The notes under the pieces are model-generated. The model was not told where the DNA came from and did not search any database. It saw only the letters and a list, made by a program, of their open reading frames with translations. A stretch of DNA of 64,000 nucleotides from positions 3,534,001 to 3,598,000 of the forward strand of contig OZ242331.1 in NCBI GenBank assembly GCA_965208275.1, written 5' to 3'. Within the stretch, counting starts at the first letter, position 1, and every line of letters starts with the position of its first letter. A program made the translations under genes and the position numbers. This document shows, one piece after another, positions 26,264 to 35,192 of the stretch. This DNA is from Bin5 sp022827195 (GTDB lineage: Bacteria > Chloroflexota > Anaerolineae > Caldilineales > Caldilineaceae).

Positions 26264-27208
26264 ATGGCAACTGCGGCGGCAGGCGCAACGCGACAGCGGG
26301 ACGATCAGAGCGCGATGCAGCGGCTCGCACGCGTGCTGCGCGCCAACAGCGGCTTTCTGTTCATCCTGCCCGGGCTGATCGTCTACCTGGGGTTTATCGC
26401 CTGGCCGATTATCGCCACCCTCTATAACGGTTTTTTTGTCTGGGATGGGATCAGCCCTGACCGCGAGTTCACCGGGCTGGACCACTACGTGCGTCTGCTG
26501 ACAAAAGACCGCGCCTTCCGTCTCAGCATCCGCAACAATATATATTGGGCGATCATCACCGTCGTCTCTCTATCGATCGCCGGCTTTCTCTTCGCCTGGC
26601 TGCTCAATCAGCGCATCCGTTTCCGCAACACCTACCGCGCCGCATTCTTCCTCCCTGTAACCGCCTCGCTCGTCGTGATCGGCTATACCTGGGAGTTCAT
26701 CTACCAGCCCGAAGTCGGGATGCTCAACCACACGCTGCGCGAGCTCGGATTGGAGAATCTGACCCGCATCTGGCTGGCGGACCCCGACGTTACTATCTTT
26801 GCCATCATTTTTGTCTCGTTATGGGCTTCGCTCGGATTCTGGGTCGTCGTTTTTCTGGCTGCCTTGCAGGCCGTTCCGCAGGACCTGTACGATTGCGCCG
26901 CGGTCGACGGCGCGACCGGTTTTCGCCAGATGTGGCATGTGGCGGTGCCGCTGACGATGGGCACGACGCGGGCCTTGTGGATTCTGGGTCTGATCCGCTC
27001 GATCAATGCGTTCGCTCTAGTCTTCCTGCTCTCGCGCGGGGGGCCTTACCACGCCTCGGAGGTGATCGCGTATCAGATCTACGATCTGGCATTCAGGACC
27101 AATCACACCGGCTATGCCTCCGCGCTTTCGGTCCTGCTGCTGCTCATTTCGGCGGTTGTTACCATATTCCAGCTGCTCCTCATGCGAGGACGCCGCGTTC
27201 AGCTATAG
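26264..27208 (+). CDS. Sugar ABC transporter permease (MalF/UgpA type), importer I
   Basis: Inner-membrane permease, 314 residues, six predicted helices beginning with FLFILPGLIVYLGFIAWPI. The cytoplasmic EAA loop, which contacts the ATPase, is AVPQDLYDCAAVDGATGFRQMWHVAVPL (about residues 204-231), with the conserved Asp-Gly-Ala core. It pairs with the next gene. No ATPase gene is in this operon; a shared MsmK-type ATPase elsewhere would be needed, as is common for this family. The start ATG at 26264 lacks a clear ribosome-binding site, consistent with coupling to the upstream gene. Confidence 0.92.
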   Translation: MATAAAGATRQRDDQSAMQRLARVLRANSGFLFILPGLIVYLGFIAWPIIATLYNGFFVWDGISPDREFTGLDHYVRLLTKDRAFRLSIRNNIYWAIITVVSLSIAGFLFAWLLNQRIRFRNTYRAAFFLPVTASLVVIGYTWEFIYQPEVGMLNHTLRELGLENLTRIWLADPDVTIFAIIFVSLWASLGFWVVVFLAALQAVPQDLYDCAAVDGATGFRQMWHVAVPLTMGTTRALWILGLIRSINAFALVFLLSRGGPYHASEVIAYQIYDLAFRTNHTGYASALSVLLLLISAVVTIFQLLLMRGRRVQL

Positions 27209-27235
27209 GCAGGCTCCGGTTTGGAGGGTTCCCTG

Positions 27236-28075
27236 ATGGGGTTCAAGTTCAGCAGAAAATCAGTTCTTACGCATGCGGTGCTGATCTTATTCTCTTTCAT
27301 CATGATCTTCCCCTGGCTGATCGCACTTTCGACCGGCCTGAAAGCGCCCGGCGAATCCGCCCTGAACAGGGGGCTGATCCCGCATGAGATATCGCTGGGC
27401 AATTTCGCGAAGGCCTGGGAGATCGCCAATGTGCCTGTTTTGGCATTCAACAGCTTTGTTATTACGGCGGCGTCGGTGGTGGCGATCCTCTTTCTTGCCT
27501 CGCTGGCGGCCTATGGATTCGCCCGGCTCGATTTCGCGTTCAAGGAGCCGTTTTACCTGCTCTTTCTGGCCGGGCTGATGTTGCAGGCGGCTGCGATCAT
27601 GGTGCCGCTCTACCAGGTAAACGTGACCTTCAAACTTCTGGACACCTATTTCGCCATGATCGGGCCCTACGTGGCGCTTGGCCTTCCCTTCGCCATCCTG
27701 ATTTTGCGCGGCTTCTTTGAAGGGCTGCCAGAAGAGATCGAAGACGCGGCCCTGATGGACGGTGCAACCCGCTTCACAATCTACTGGCGCATCATGCTGC
27801 CGCTGACGCGGCCGGCGCTGGCTACCGTCGCCATCTTCACCGGCCTGGGGACGTGGAACGACTTCCTGCTGCCGATGCTGATGACCAGCAAACCGGGTCT
27901 GCGCACGATGCCGCTGGGGCTTATCCTGTTCGAGCTTGAAGGGGCTATCGGCTTCGTCCTGCACGAGTACCGTTTCGCGCTGATCATCATGATGACGGTC
28001 CCCCTCATCATCGTTTTCCTCCTCTTACAGCGCCAGTTCATGAGCGGCCTCACCGCCGGCGCGATCAAGGGATAG
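27236..28075 (+). CDS. Carbohydrate ABC transporter permease (MalG/UgpE type), importer I
   Basis: Second permease of importer I, about 280 residues with six helices. The EAA loop reads GLPEEIEDAALMDGATRFTIYWRIMLPLTRPAL, and the family-typical GTWNDFLLPML follows. ATG 27236 is preferred over the upstream TTG because GGAGGG is 7 bp before it. It lies 27 bp after the first permease and 8 bp before the first DUF4038 gene, so transport and hydrolysis genes share a transcript. Confidence 0.92.
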   Translation: MGFKFSRKSVLTHAVLILFSFIMIFPWLIALSTGLKAPGESALNRGLIPHEISLGNFAKAWEIANVPVLAFNSFVITAASVVAILFLASLAAYGFARLDFAFKEPFYLLFLAGLMLQAAAIMVPLYQVNVTFKLLDTYFAMIGPYVALGLPFAILILRGFFEGLPEEIEDAALMDGATRFTIYWRIMLPLTRPALATVAIFTGLGTWNDFLLPMLMTSKPGLRTMPLGLILFELEGAIGFVLHEYRFALIIMMTVPLIIVFLLLQRQFMSGLTAGAIKG

Positions 28076-28083
28076 GGCGCTCA

Positions 28084-29820
28084 ATGCCCCCGCAAAACCA
28101 TGTGGTCGAATGGAGCTATGCCTCCGGCAAGCTCTACGACGACCCATTCAATCAGGTAGCGCTCGACGTTGACATCATCGATCCGGAAGGAGAGGTGCGC
28201 AGCGTCCCCGCGTTTTGGCGCGGGCAACAGGAGTGGGGCGTGCGCTACGCCTCCCCCAAGGTCGGCCGACACCGCTTCCGGACACGCTGCTCCGACAGCG
28301 CCAACGACAGCCTGCACGGGCAGGAGGGCGCGATCGAAATCACGCCCTATGACGGCGACAACCTCCTCCTGCAGCGCGGGCCTTTGCGCGTCGCCGGTAG
28401 CGGCGGCCACCTGGAGCACTGCGATGGCACGCCATTTTTCTGGCTGGGCGACACCTGGTGGATGGGGCTGGTGAAACGCCTGCCCTGGCCCGATGGCTTC
28501 AAGCGCCTCAGCGCCGACCGCGTGCAGAAGGGCTTCACCGTCATTCAGCTGGTCGCGGGCCTTTACCCGGACATGCCGCCCTTTGACCCGCGCGGCGCCA
28601 ACGAGGCCGGTTTCCCCTGGGAGGAAGATTTCAGCCGCGTCAATCCGGCCTGGTTCGACATGGCGGACCGGCGGATCGACTGGCTGGTGCAGAGCGGGCT
28701 GCTACCGAGCATCGTCGGCTGCTGGGGCTACTTCATGGATTTCGCCGGCGAGGAGAGGATCAAGCAGCACTGGCGCTATCTCGTAGCCCGCTACGGGGCT
28801 TATCCCGTCGTCTGGGACGTGGCGGGCGAGGCGCTGATGCCGCACTACAGCCACCCGCACTGGCAGGATATCTACGCGGCCGCGCTGAGGCAACGGGCTG
28901 ATGACGAGGGCGGCGTGGCAAAGACGCGTCTCAAACGCGAGGACCTGTCGAGCCGGGTGCAGGAGCGGCAAGACAGTGTGCGCACGGCGTGGACGCGCGT
29001 CGCCGGCTATCTACGCGGTGTCGATCCTTACAGGCACCCGATGACGATCCACCCCGGCACCGGCGGCATCTGGTCCTACGATCACGTTGACGATCCTTCG
29101 GTCATCGACGTAGACATTACGCAGTGCGGTCTCCACGACATACTCACGTTTCCGCAGATCCTGGACGAAGTCTCCAGTCAAGCGAGGCGAAAGCCGCGCA
29201 TGCCGCGCTTCGTGGGCGAGTCCTGTTACGAGGGCGAGGGCGGCTGGAACTGGGAAAACGTACAGCGGCTGATGTTTTGGGGGAGCGTGCTGAGCGGTGC
29301 GGCCGGTCATACCTACGGCGCCAGCGGGATCTGGCAGGTGAACACGCGCGAGGCGCCCTACGGCCCCAGCCCGCGCATCTACGGGGAGGGGTTCGATGAG
29401 GACCCGTGGGAGGAGGCGATGCAGTTCGCCGGCTCGCGGCAGGTGGGGTTGGGCCGCCGCCTGCTGGAGCGCTATCGATGGTGGCGCTTTGAACCGGCGC
29501 CGCAATGGATCACGCAGCGGGGCGCGCACCACTTCAAGCCGCTGCAAGAGTACATCAGACCGTTCGCGGCGGGCATCGCGGGGGAAGTTCGCGTCATTTT
29601 TATCCCGGTACGTTACCTGATCACCGTCAGGGAAATCGAGCCGGACGCCGGCTACCGCGCCTACTACTTCGATCCGCGGTACGGGCGGGACTATGATGCC
29701 GGAGACGTGGTCCCGGACGAACAGGGTACGTGGCAGCCGCCGAGACCGCCTATCATTCAGGATTGGGTGCTTGTACTGGAACGCAAAAAGACTGATACCG
29801 GCCCTGACACAGTTCATTGA
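28084..29820 (+). CDS. DUF4038/DUF5060-type glycoside hydrolase (copy 1)
   Basis: 578-residue protein of the DUF5060 (N-terminal beta-sandwich, VVEWSYASGKLYDDPFNQVALDV) plus DUF4038 TIM-barrel family, to which apiosidase-like and other glycosidases belong. FFWLGDTWWMGL starts the barrel; the probable catalytic Glu residues are in WDVAGEALMPHY and FVGESCYEGEGG. A C-terminal beta domain of the putative collagen-binding type follows (YRAYYFDPRYGRDYDAGDV...QDWVLVLER). No signal peptide, so cytoplasmic. It is a tandem paralogue of the next gene; the glycosidic substrate is unknown. It starts 8 bp after the permease stop. Confidence 0.85.
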   Translation: MPPQNHVVEWSYASGKLYDDPFNQVALDVDIIDPEGEVRSVPAFWRGQQEWGVRYASPKVGRHRFRTRCSDSANDSLHGQEGAIEITPYDGDNLLLQRGPLRVAGSGGHLEHCDGTPFFWLGDTWWMGLVKRLPWPDGFKRLSADRVQKGFTVIQLVAGLYPDMPPFDPRGANEAGFPWEEDFSRVNPAWFDMADRRIDWLVQSGLLPSIVGCWGYFMDFAGEERIKQHWRYLVARYGAYPVVWDVAGEALMPHYSHPHWQDIYAAALRQRADDEGGVAKTRLKREDLSSRVQERQDSVRTAWTRVAGYLRGVDPYRHPMTIHPGTGGIWSYDHVDDPSVIDVDITQCGLHDILTFPQILDEVSSQARRKPRMPRFVGESCYEGEGGWNWENVQRLMFWGSVLSGAAGHTYGASGIWQVNTREAPYGPSPRIYGEGFDEDPWEEAMQFAGSRQVGLGRRLLERYRWWRFEPAPQWITQRGAHHFKPLQEYIRPFAAGIAGEVRVIFIPVRYLITVREIEPDAGYRAYYFDPRYGRDYDAGDVVPDEQGTWQPPRPPIIQDWVLVLERKKTDTGPDTVH

Positions 29821-29859
29821 CCACAGTTCGCTGTCCACTGCGGTCCGGAGAAAACAACA

Positions 29860-31536
29860 ATGCTCTACGCCATCCAGAATTGCGCCACCGAATGGGCCTA
29901 CAACTCGGGCAGGGCCTACGCCGATCCGTTCAACGACGTCGAATTGGACGTAGTGGTTACGCGTCCTGACGGCGGCGAGCAGATCGTGCCCGCCTTTTGG
30001 GCCGGCGACCAGACCTGGCGCGTTCGCTACAGCTCGACGCAGACCGGTACCCACCGGTACCGCACCGTTTGCTCGGACGCGAGCAACAGCAGTTTGCACG
30101 GACAGACAGGAACGCTCGAAGTTTCGCCCTATGAAGGCGATAACCCTTTGCTTGAGCACGGGCCGTTGCGCGTGGCCGCAAGCGGCCGCACGTTCGAACA
30201 CGTCGACGGCACACCGTTTTTCTGGCTGGCCGACACCTGGTGGATGGGCTTCTGTAAACGCTTTCGCTGGCCGGAGGACGTGCAGGAGCTGGCGGCCGAC
30301 CGCGCGGCCAAGGGTTTCAGCGTGGTCCAGATCATCGCCGGACTCTATCCCGACATGGCGCCGTTCGATGAGCGCGGCGCGAATGAGGCCGGTTTCCCCT
30401 GGGACCGCGAGTTTACGCGCATCAACCCGGCCTACTTCGACATGGCCGACCTGCGCGTCGCCCATCTGGTGCGATCGGGGCTGCTGCCGTGTATCGTCGG
30501 GCTGTGGGGCTTTTTCATTGACTTCGCCGGGCCGGAGGTGGTCAAGAAGCACTGGCGCTACCTGATCGCTCGCTACGGCGCGTACCCCGTTGTCTGGTGT
30601 ACGACGGGCGAGGCGCTGATGCCCTACTATCTGGCCGAGGAGACGGCCGAATTCCAGCAGTGGCGCACCGAGGGCCAACTGGTCACGACGGCGGACATGA
30701 CCTGGCTGCCGGCCGAAAAACGCGCCATCTGGTCGGAGATCATGCGCATGGTGAAGGAGACCGATCCGTACGGGCATCCACAGACGATCCATCCCAACGG
30801 CTTCGCTCACCTGACGGTCGACGATCCGTCGCTGGTCGAGTTCAACATGCTGCACCCGGCGCATCTCGGCTACCAGACGATGACCGACATGGCGCACCTC
30901 GTCGTCAGCGCGGTAGAGGAGGGCCCGCGCATCCCCGTGCTGGTCGCCGAGGTCAACTACGAGGGCGAGATGGAGATGAGCCACCCGGAGACGCAGCGAT
31001 TCTTTTTCTGGGCAGCGGTTCTCTCCGGCGCGGGCGGCCACACGTACGGTGCGATGGGCATCTGGCAGATGAACACGCCGGAGAAACCGTACGGACCGTC
31101 GCCGCACGGCGCGTCCTATGGCAACAGGCCCTGGAACGAGGCCGCGCAGCTGCCCGGCTCGACCCACGTAGGCAACTCCAAGCGGCTGCTCGAACGCTAC
31201 GCATGGTGGGATTTCGAGCCGCATCCTGAATGGGTGGAGCCGCACAACACGGTGGAAGACCGATTCATGCCGTACGCGGCCGGCATCCCCGGTCAGGTGC
31301 GGATCTTCTATCTGCCGGGACCTTCGATCCGCTACGTAAACCGCGGCGAGGTAACCATCACCGGCCTAGAGGCCGGCGTCCGGTACCGCGGCTTCTACTA
31401 CGATGTACAGTCTGGTCAGGAGCTCGAGTCGGTGCCGCTAACGGGCGACGGGCAGGGGAACTGCACGATGCCCAAGGCGTCTATCATCTGGGATTGGGTA
31501 TTTGTCATGGAGAGAGACGATGCAAAAAACGGTTGA
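29860..31536 (+). CDS. DUF4038/DUF5060-type glycoside hydrolase (copy 2)
   Basis: 558-residue paralogue of the preceding gene, with the same domain order. NCATEWAYNSGRAYADPFNDVELDV matches the start of the sandwich domain, FFWLADTWWMGFCKRF the barrel entry and VWCTTGEALMPYY plus VAEVNYEGEME the two probable catalytic Glu positions. The residues just before the first Glu differ between copies (DVA versus CTT), hinting at different substrate subsites. The C-terminal module YRGFYYDVQSGQELESVPL...WDWVFVMER is shared. The 39-bp gap from copy 1 contains degenerate CCACAGT/CCACTG words. It overlaps the next gene by 17 bp. Confidence 0.85.
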   Translation: MLYAIQNCATEWAYNSGRAYADPFNDVELDVVVTRPDGGEQIVPAFWAGDQTWRVRYSSTQTGTHRYRTVCSDASNSSLHGQTGTLEVSPYEGDNPLLEHGPLRVAASGRTFEHVDGTPFFWLADTWWMGFCKRFRWPEDVQELAADRAAKGFSVVQIIAGLYPDMAPFDERGANEAGFPWDREFTRINPAYFDMADLRVAHLVRSGLLPCIVGLWGFFIDFAGPEVVKKHWRYLIARYGAYPVVWCTTGEALMPYYLAEETAEFQQWRTEGQLVTTADMTWLPAEKRAIWSEIMRMVKETDPYGHPQTIHPNGFAHLTVDDPSLVEFNMLHPAHLGYQTMTDMAHLVVSAVEEGPRIPVLVAEVNYEGEMEMSHPETQRFFFWAAVLSGAGGHTYGAMGIWQMNTPEKPYGPSPHGASYGNRPWNEAAQLPGSTHVGNSKRLLERYAWWDFEPHPEWVEPHNTVEDRFMPYAAGIPGQVRIFYLPGPSIRYVNRGEVTITGLEAGVRYRGFYYDVQSGQELESVPLTGDGQGNCTMPKASIIWDWVFVMERDDAKNG

Positions 31537-32425
31537 ATTCCGGGAACACAACGGGCTGCTCGACGACCCGCAGGCGCTGCGCCGCCAGATGGAGAGCGAC
31601 GGCTATCTCTTCTTTCGCGGTCTGCTGCCGGCCGATGAGATTGTTGCCCTGCGCCGGCGAATCCTGCAGATCTGCGACAACTACGGTTGGATCGCGCCCG
31701 GCACGGAGCTGATGGACGGAATCGCCGACCCTTCGGCCGACGCGATGGAGCCATTCTGCGGGGTCGGCGTGCCTCCTGCAGCCTACGGCGACGTGCAGTG
31801 CCTGGAGTCCTTTCACCGCCTGGCGCACAATCCCGGCCTGGTCACGATGCTGGGGCAGCTATTTGACGAAGCGGCGCTCGTGCATGCGCTCAAGATCGCC
31901 CGGCTGATGATTCCGGCCAAGGGCAACGCGCCCACGCCCGCGCACCAGGACCACATCTTCATTCAGGGAACGAAAACGGTCTACACCTGCTGGATGCCGC
32001 TGGGCGACTGCCCGCGCCGGCTGGGCGGGCTGAGCGTGCTGCGCGGTTCGCACAAGCTGGGCATTCTGCCGGTGCGGGCCGCGGAAGGCGCGGGCGGCCG
32101 GCATGTCATCCTCGACGACGAGAGCGAGCAGGAGTGGTTCGAGACCGACTTCGAGATCGGCGACGTGCTGGTATTCCACAGCCTGACCGTGCACAAGTCA
32201 ATCCCGAATCTGACCGAGAACCAGATCAGGCTGTCGGTGGACTACCGCTATCAGCCGCCCTCGCTGCCGATCGAGAGGAAGTCGATCACGCCCCATTGCC
32301 AGGTGCTGCCGTGGGAAGAGATCTATGCCGATTGGAAATCGGAGGAGCTGCAATACTATTGGCGGGACTATGATCTCGAGTTCAAAGAGTATGACGTGTC
32401 GCTGGTGGAGCTCCAGGAGGCGTGA
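31520..32425 (+). CDS. Phytanoyl-CoA dioxygenase (PhyH) family protein
   Basis: About 301 residues. The Fe(II) motif is HQDHIF (in TPAHQDHIFIQGT) and the distal His is in FHSLTVHKSIPN, followed by RLSVDYRY with the 2-oxoglutarate Arg candidate. GGLSVLRGSHKLGILPV is the conserved linker. ATG 31520 is chosen over TTG 31502 because GGAGAGA lies just upstream; it overlaps the glycosidase gene by 17 bp, suggesting co-translation. The tail YYWRDYDLEFKEYD resembles that of the PhyH gene at 5895, so both belong to one subfamily. Confidence 0.88.
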   Translation: MQKTVEFREHNGLLDDPQALRRQMESDGYLFFRGLLPADEIVALRRRILQICDNYGWIAPGTELMDGIADPSADAMEPFCGVGVPPAAYGDVQCLESFHRLAHNPGLVTMLGQLFDEAALVHALKIARLMIPAKGNAPTPAHQDHIFIQGTKTVYTCWMPLGDCPRRLGGLSVLRGSHKLGILPVRAAEGAGGRHVILDDESEQEWFETDFEIGDVLVFHSLTVHKSIPNLTENQIRLSVDYRYQPPSLPIERKSITPHCQVLPWEEIYADWKSEELQYYWRDYDLEFKEYDVSLVELQEA

Positions 32426-32429
32426 GAGG

Positions 32430-32476
32430 CAGTTTTGAGTTGTCAGTTTTGAGTTGTCAGTTTCTAGTTTTGAGTT
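32430..32476. repeat. Tandem 14-nt repeats (CAGTTTTGAGTTGT)
   Basis: Two exact 14-mers, CAGTTTTGAGTTGT (32430-32443 and 32444-32457), then a third, diverged copy extended by seven bases. They begin four bases after the PhyH stop codon. Confidence 0.85.
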
Positions 32477-32545
32477 GGTGCTGCCGACCGGAAAGTACGT
32501 TTCCACGGAAAGGTCTACACCATAAGCCAACCAGGGAAGGTTGAA

Positions 32546-33538
32546 ATGCTTAAGGTATACGGCGACGAAGATGCCGATCTCGGTGTGTTGGAGGGGCGAA
32601 CGGTCGCCATCATCGGCTACGGCAACCAGGGGCGCGCCCAGGGGCTGAACCTGCGCGATAGCGGCGTCAACGTCGTCGTGGGGGGCATCACCGACGGCAG
32701 CTGGCGGCGGGCGGAGGCGGACGGATTCCCGGTTTTCGCCACCGCCGAAGCGGCGCGGCGCGCCGACATCCTGTTCCTGCTCATCCCTGACGAAGCGCAG
32801 CCGGGCGCCTACGAGAGCGACATTGCGGCACAACTGCACGCGGGCGATACGCTCGTCTTTGCGCACGGTTACAACATCCGCTTCGAGTTGATCAAGCCAC
32901 CGGACAGTGTAGACGTGATCATGGTCGCGCCGCGCATGATCGGAAAGGTTGTGCGCGATCTGTACCTCGAAGGCTCCGGCGCGGCGGCCTATGTCGGCGT
33001 ACACCAGGATGCGTCGGGCCGGGCGATGGCGACCGCGCTGGCGATTGCCAAGGGAATCGGGGCGACGCGCAATGCGGTCATCGAGCAGTCGTTTGAAGAG
33101 GAGACCGATCTCGACCTGCTGCTCGAGCAGACCTTCGACCCGGCGATGGGCCAGGTCCTGCTGCATACCTACGAGTTCCTGGTGGAGGCCGGATTCGCGC
33201 CGGAGGTAGTCGCGCTGGAGTTGTACGGATCGAAGGAGCTCGCCGAAACTGCGGCCGAAATGGCCGACATCGGTTTCTTCAAACAGATGACGTTTCATTC
33301 GCAGACGAGTCAGTACGGCAACCTGTCGCGCTCGGACTGGATTCTGCCGGCCGGGCCATTCAAGAAAAAGCTGAGCGAGGCGCTGCAGGCTATCCGGCGC
33401 GGCGATTTCGCCCGCGAATGGGCGGAAGAGGAACGGAACGGCTACCCGGAATTCAAGCGGCTGCGCGACGACGCGCTGCAGCATCCGCTCAACGGGGTCG
33501 AAGAGCGCCTCAGGCGGCTCGTGAAAAACCGGGCTTGA
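32546..33538 (+). CDS. Divergent ketol-acid reductoisomerase (IlvC)-like protein
   Basis: 330-residue protein aligned by eye along the whole length of class I KARI. The NADP loop is VAIIGYGNQGRAQGLNLRDSG, HGYNIRFELI follows, the metal ligands Asp and Glu are kept in EETDLDLLLEQ, and SQTSQYGN keeps the substrate-loop Ser. Three usual features differ. The catalytic Lys of APKGPG is Arg (APRMIG), the second C-terminal Glu of the E-x3-E pair appears to be Ser (LELYGSKEL), and HAHALNLR is RAQGLNLR. It lies among glycosidase and PhyH genes, not near ilvB/ilvD/leu genes, so it may not serve branched-chain amino acid synthesis. RBS: AGGGAAGG. Confidence 0.8.
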   Translation: MLKVYGDEDADLGVLEGRTVAIIGYGNQGRAQGLNLRDSGVNVVVGGITDGSWRRAEADGFPVFATAEAARRADILFLLIPDEAQPGAYESDIAAQLHAGDTLVFAHGYNIRFELIKPPDSVDVIMVAPRMIGKVVRDLYLEGSGAAAYVGVHQDASGRAMATALAIAKGIGATRNAVIEQSFEEETDLDLLLEQTFDPAMGQVLLHTYEFLVEAGFAPEVVALELYGSKELAETAAEMADIGFFKQMTFHSQTSQYGNLSRSDWILPAGPFKKKLSEALQAIRRGDFAREWAEEERNGYPEFKRLRDDALQHPLNGVEERLRRLVKNRA

Positions 33539-33629
33539 GTTTTCGGTTCCTGGTATCGGCCGACAACCCAAAATAAGCAAGTCAATATGAACTCAACACC
33601 TGGGAACAGGAACAGTTTGGAGGCATGGC

Positions 33630-35132
33630 ATGTCCGCACCGATCCAGTTGCACCCAGACAATCCCCGCTATTTCCTCTACAGGGACAAGCCGCTCGTTCT
33701 CATCACCGCCACGGAACATTACGGCGCGGTCATCAACCGCAACTTCGACTACATCGCCTACCTGGACGACGCGGCCGAGAAGCGTCAGACGCTCAGCCGC
33801 TGCTTTCTGCTCTTCCGTGAGCTGCAGGTATTCGACCCGTCAACGCAGGTAAAGCCGCTCAACCCACATTCGCCGTGCAAGCCGCTGCCGGGCGAGTATG
33901 TCTCCCCCTTTGTGCGCAGCGGGCCGGGCTTCGCCACCGACGGCTACCCCAAGTTCGACCTGGAGCAATGGAATCCCGAGTATTTCCAACGTCTGCACGG
34001 CTTTTTGCGCGCGGCGCAGGAGCGGGACGTCATCATCGAGCTTACGCAATTCAGCAGCACGTACAGCGACGCGGTATGGGGACTGAACCCGCTGAACATC
34101 CAGAACAACGTCAACGGCATCGGGGACATTCCCTGGCAGGACTACATTTCGGGCCGGGACGAAGCCCTGACCGAGCGTCAGATGGCCTATGTCAGCAAGG
34201 TGGTCGAGGAGGTGAACGGGTACGACAACTTCTACTTTGAGGTCTGCAACGAGCCGTTCACGACGAGGGCGGGCATGGAACCCGAAACCGAGTTTGCGCT
34301 GCAGGCGGAGGTGGACGGCTGGCAAGAGGCGGTGCGGGCGCAAATACGCGCCGCGGAGAGGGGGCTGCCGAAGAAGCATCTCATCTTCCAGGTGCCGGTC
34401 GAGAACTGGCGCACCGATACCGCACTGGAGCAGATCCTGGGCGAGGCGTCGGTTGACGCGGTCAATCTGCACGACTACCAGCAGCTGACCTACAAGGGGC
34501 AGATCCTGGCGCCGCTCTCGCGCTTTATGCAGCGCGACCTGCGGCTGGCGCGCATCCGTCATCTGTGGGCGGCGGTACACGACAGCGGCAAGCCCTTTGT
34601 TTTCGACGAAGACAACACGGCCACCAGTTCGCTCGACGAGGAGTCGTGGATTGTGCACCGCAAGCGGGCCTGGGCAACGGTCTGCAGCGGCGGGCACTAC
34701 AACATGATCGACTTTTCGGTGCAGGTCGGCGGGCAGGAGGCGGGCACACCGGCCTCGCAGGCGATGATCCGCAGTTGGATGAAGAACCTGTCGGAATTCA
34801 TCCATGGGGTCGACTTTGTGCGCATGGGGCCGGACGCGGAGTTGGTCACGGAAACGCCGTCCAACACGATTGCGATCGCGCTGAGCCGGCCGGGGCAGGC
34901 CTACGTGATCTATGTGGCGGACCAGCGCGAGGTGGACGACCGCTCGCTGGGCCAGCCCTGCCAGGGCCGCTTGGCGTTTGCCCTGCCGGCCGGCGGCTAC
35001 ACGGCCAGACTCTACTCGCCGGCAGAAGGGACCTACCAGGAGCGGACGGTGGAACTGGCAGGTGGGGATGGGGAGATCGACCTGGAGCCGTTCACGCACG
35101 ACATCGTCGTTCAGATCGAGGTCAACGGTTGA
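33630..35132 (+). CDS. Glycoside hydrolase, GH-A clan TIM barrel (GH5-like)
   Basis: 500-residue putative glycosidase. The GH-A signature is a Glu acid/base after strand 4, FEVCNEPF (about residue 205-210), and a probable nucleophile region FVFDEDNTATSS (about 328-338), where an acidic residue follows strand 7. The N-terminal LVLITATEHYGAVIN and HPDNPRYFLYRDKP resemble DUF4038-type entries. A C-terminal beta domain (about 410-500) ends with LEPFTHDIVVQIEV. No signal peptide. GGAGG lies upstream of the ATG. The nucleophile reads E-D-N instead of the common E-W/F/Y, so family assignment within clan A is uncertain. Confidence 0.72.
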   Translation: MSAPIQLHPDNPRYFLYRDKPLVLITATEHYGAVINRNFDYIAYLDDAAEKRQTLSRCFLLFRELQVFDPSTQVKPLNPHSPCKPLPGEYVSPFVRSGPGFATDGYPKFDLEQWNPEYFQRLHGFLRAAQERDVIIELTQFSSTYSDAVWGLNPLNIQNNVNGIGDIPWQDYISGRDEALTERQMAYVSKVVEEVNGYDNFYFEVCNEPFTTRAGMEPETEFALQAEVDGWQEAVRAQIRAAERGLPKKHLIFQVPVENWRTDTALEQILGEASVDAVNLHDYQQLTYKGQILAPLSRFMQRDLRLARIRHLWAAVHDSGKPFVFDEDNTATSSLDEESWIVHRKRAWATVCSGGHYNMIDFSVQVGGQEAGTPASQAMIRSWMKNLSEFIHGVDFVRMGPDAELVTETPSNTIAIALSRPGQAYVIYVADQREVDDRSLGQPCQGRLAFALPAGGYTARLYSPAEGTYQERTVELAGGDGEIDLEPFTHDIVVQIEVNG

Positions 35133-35192
35133 CCCGAACCGCTTCAACCAGCGCGGCCGGTGAAGAATACTATACGAAGGAGAAGCTGCAAG

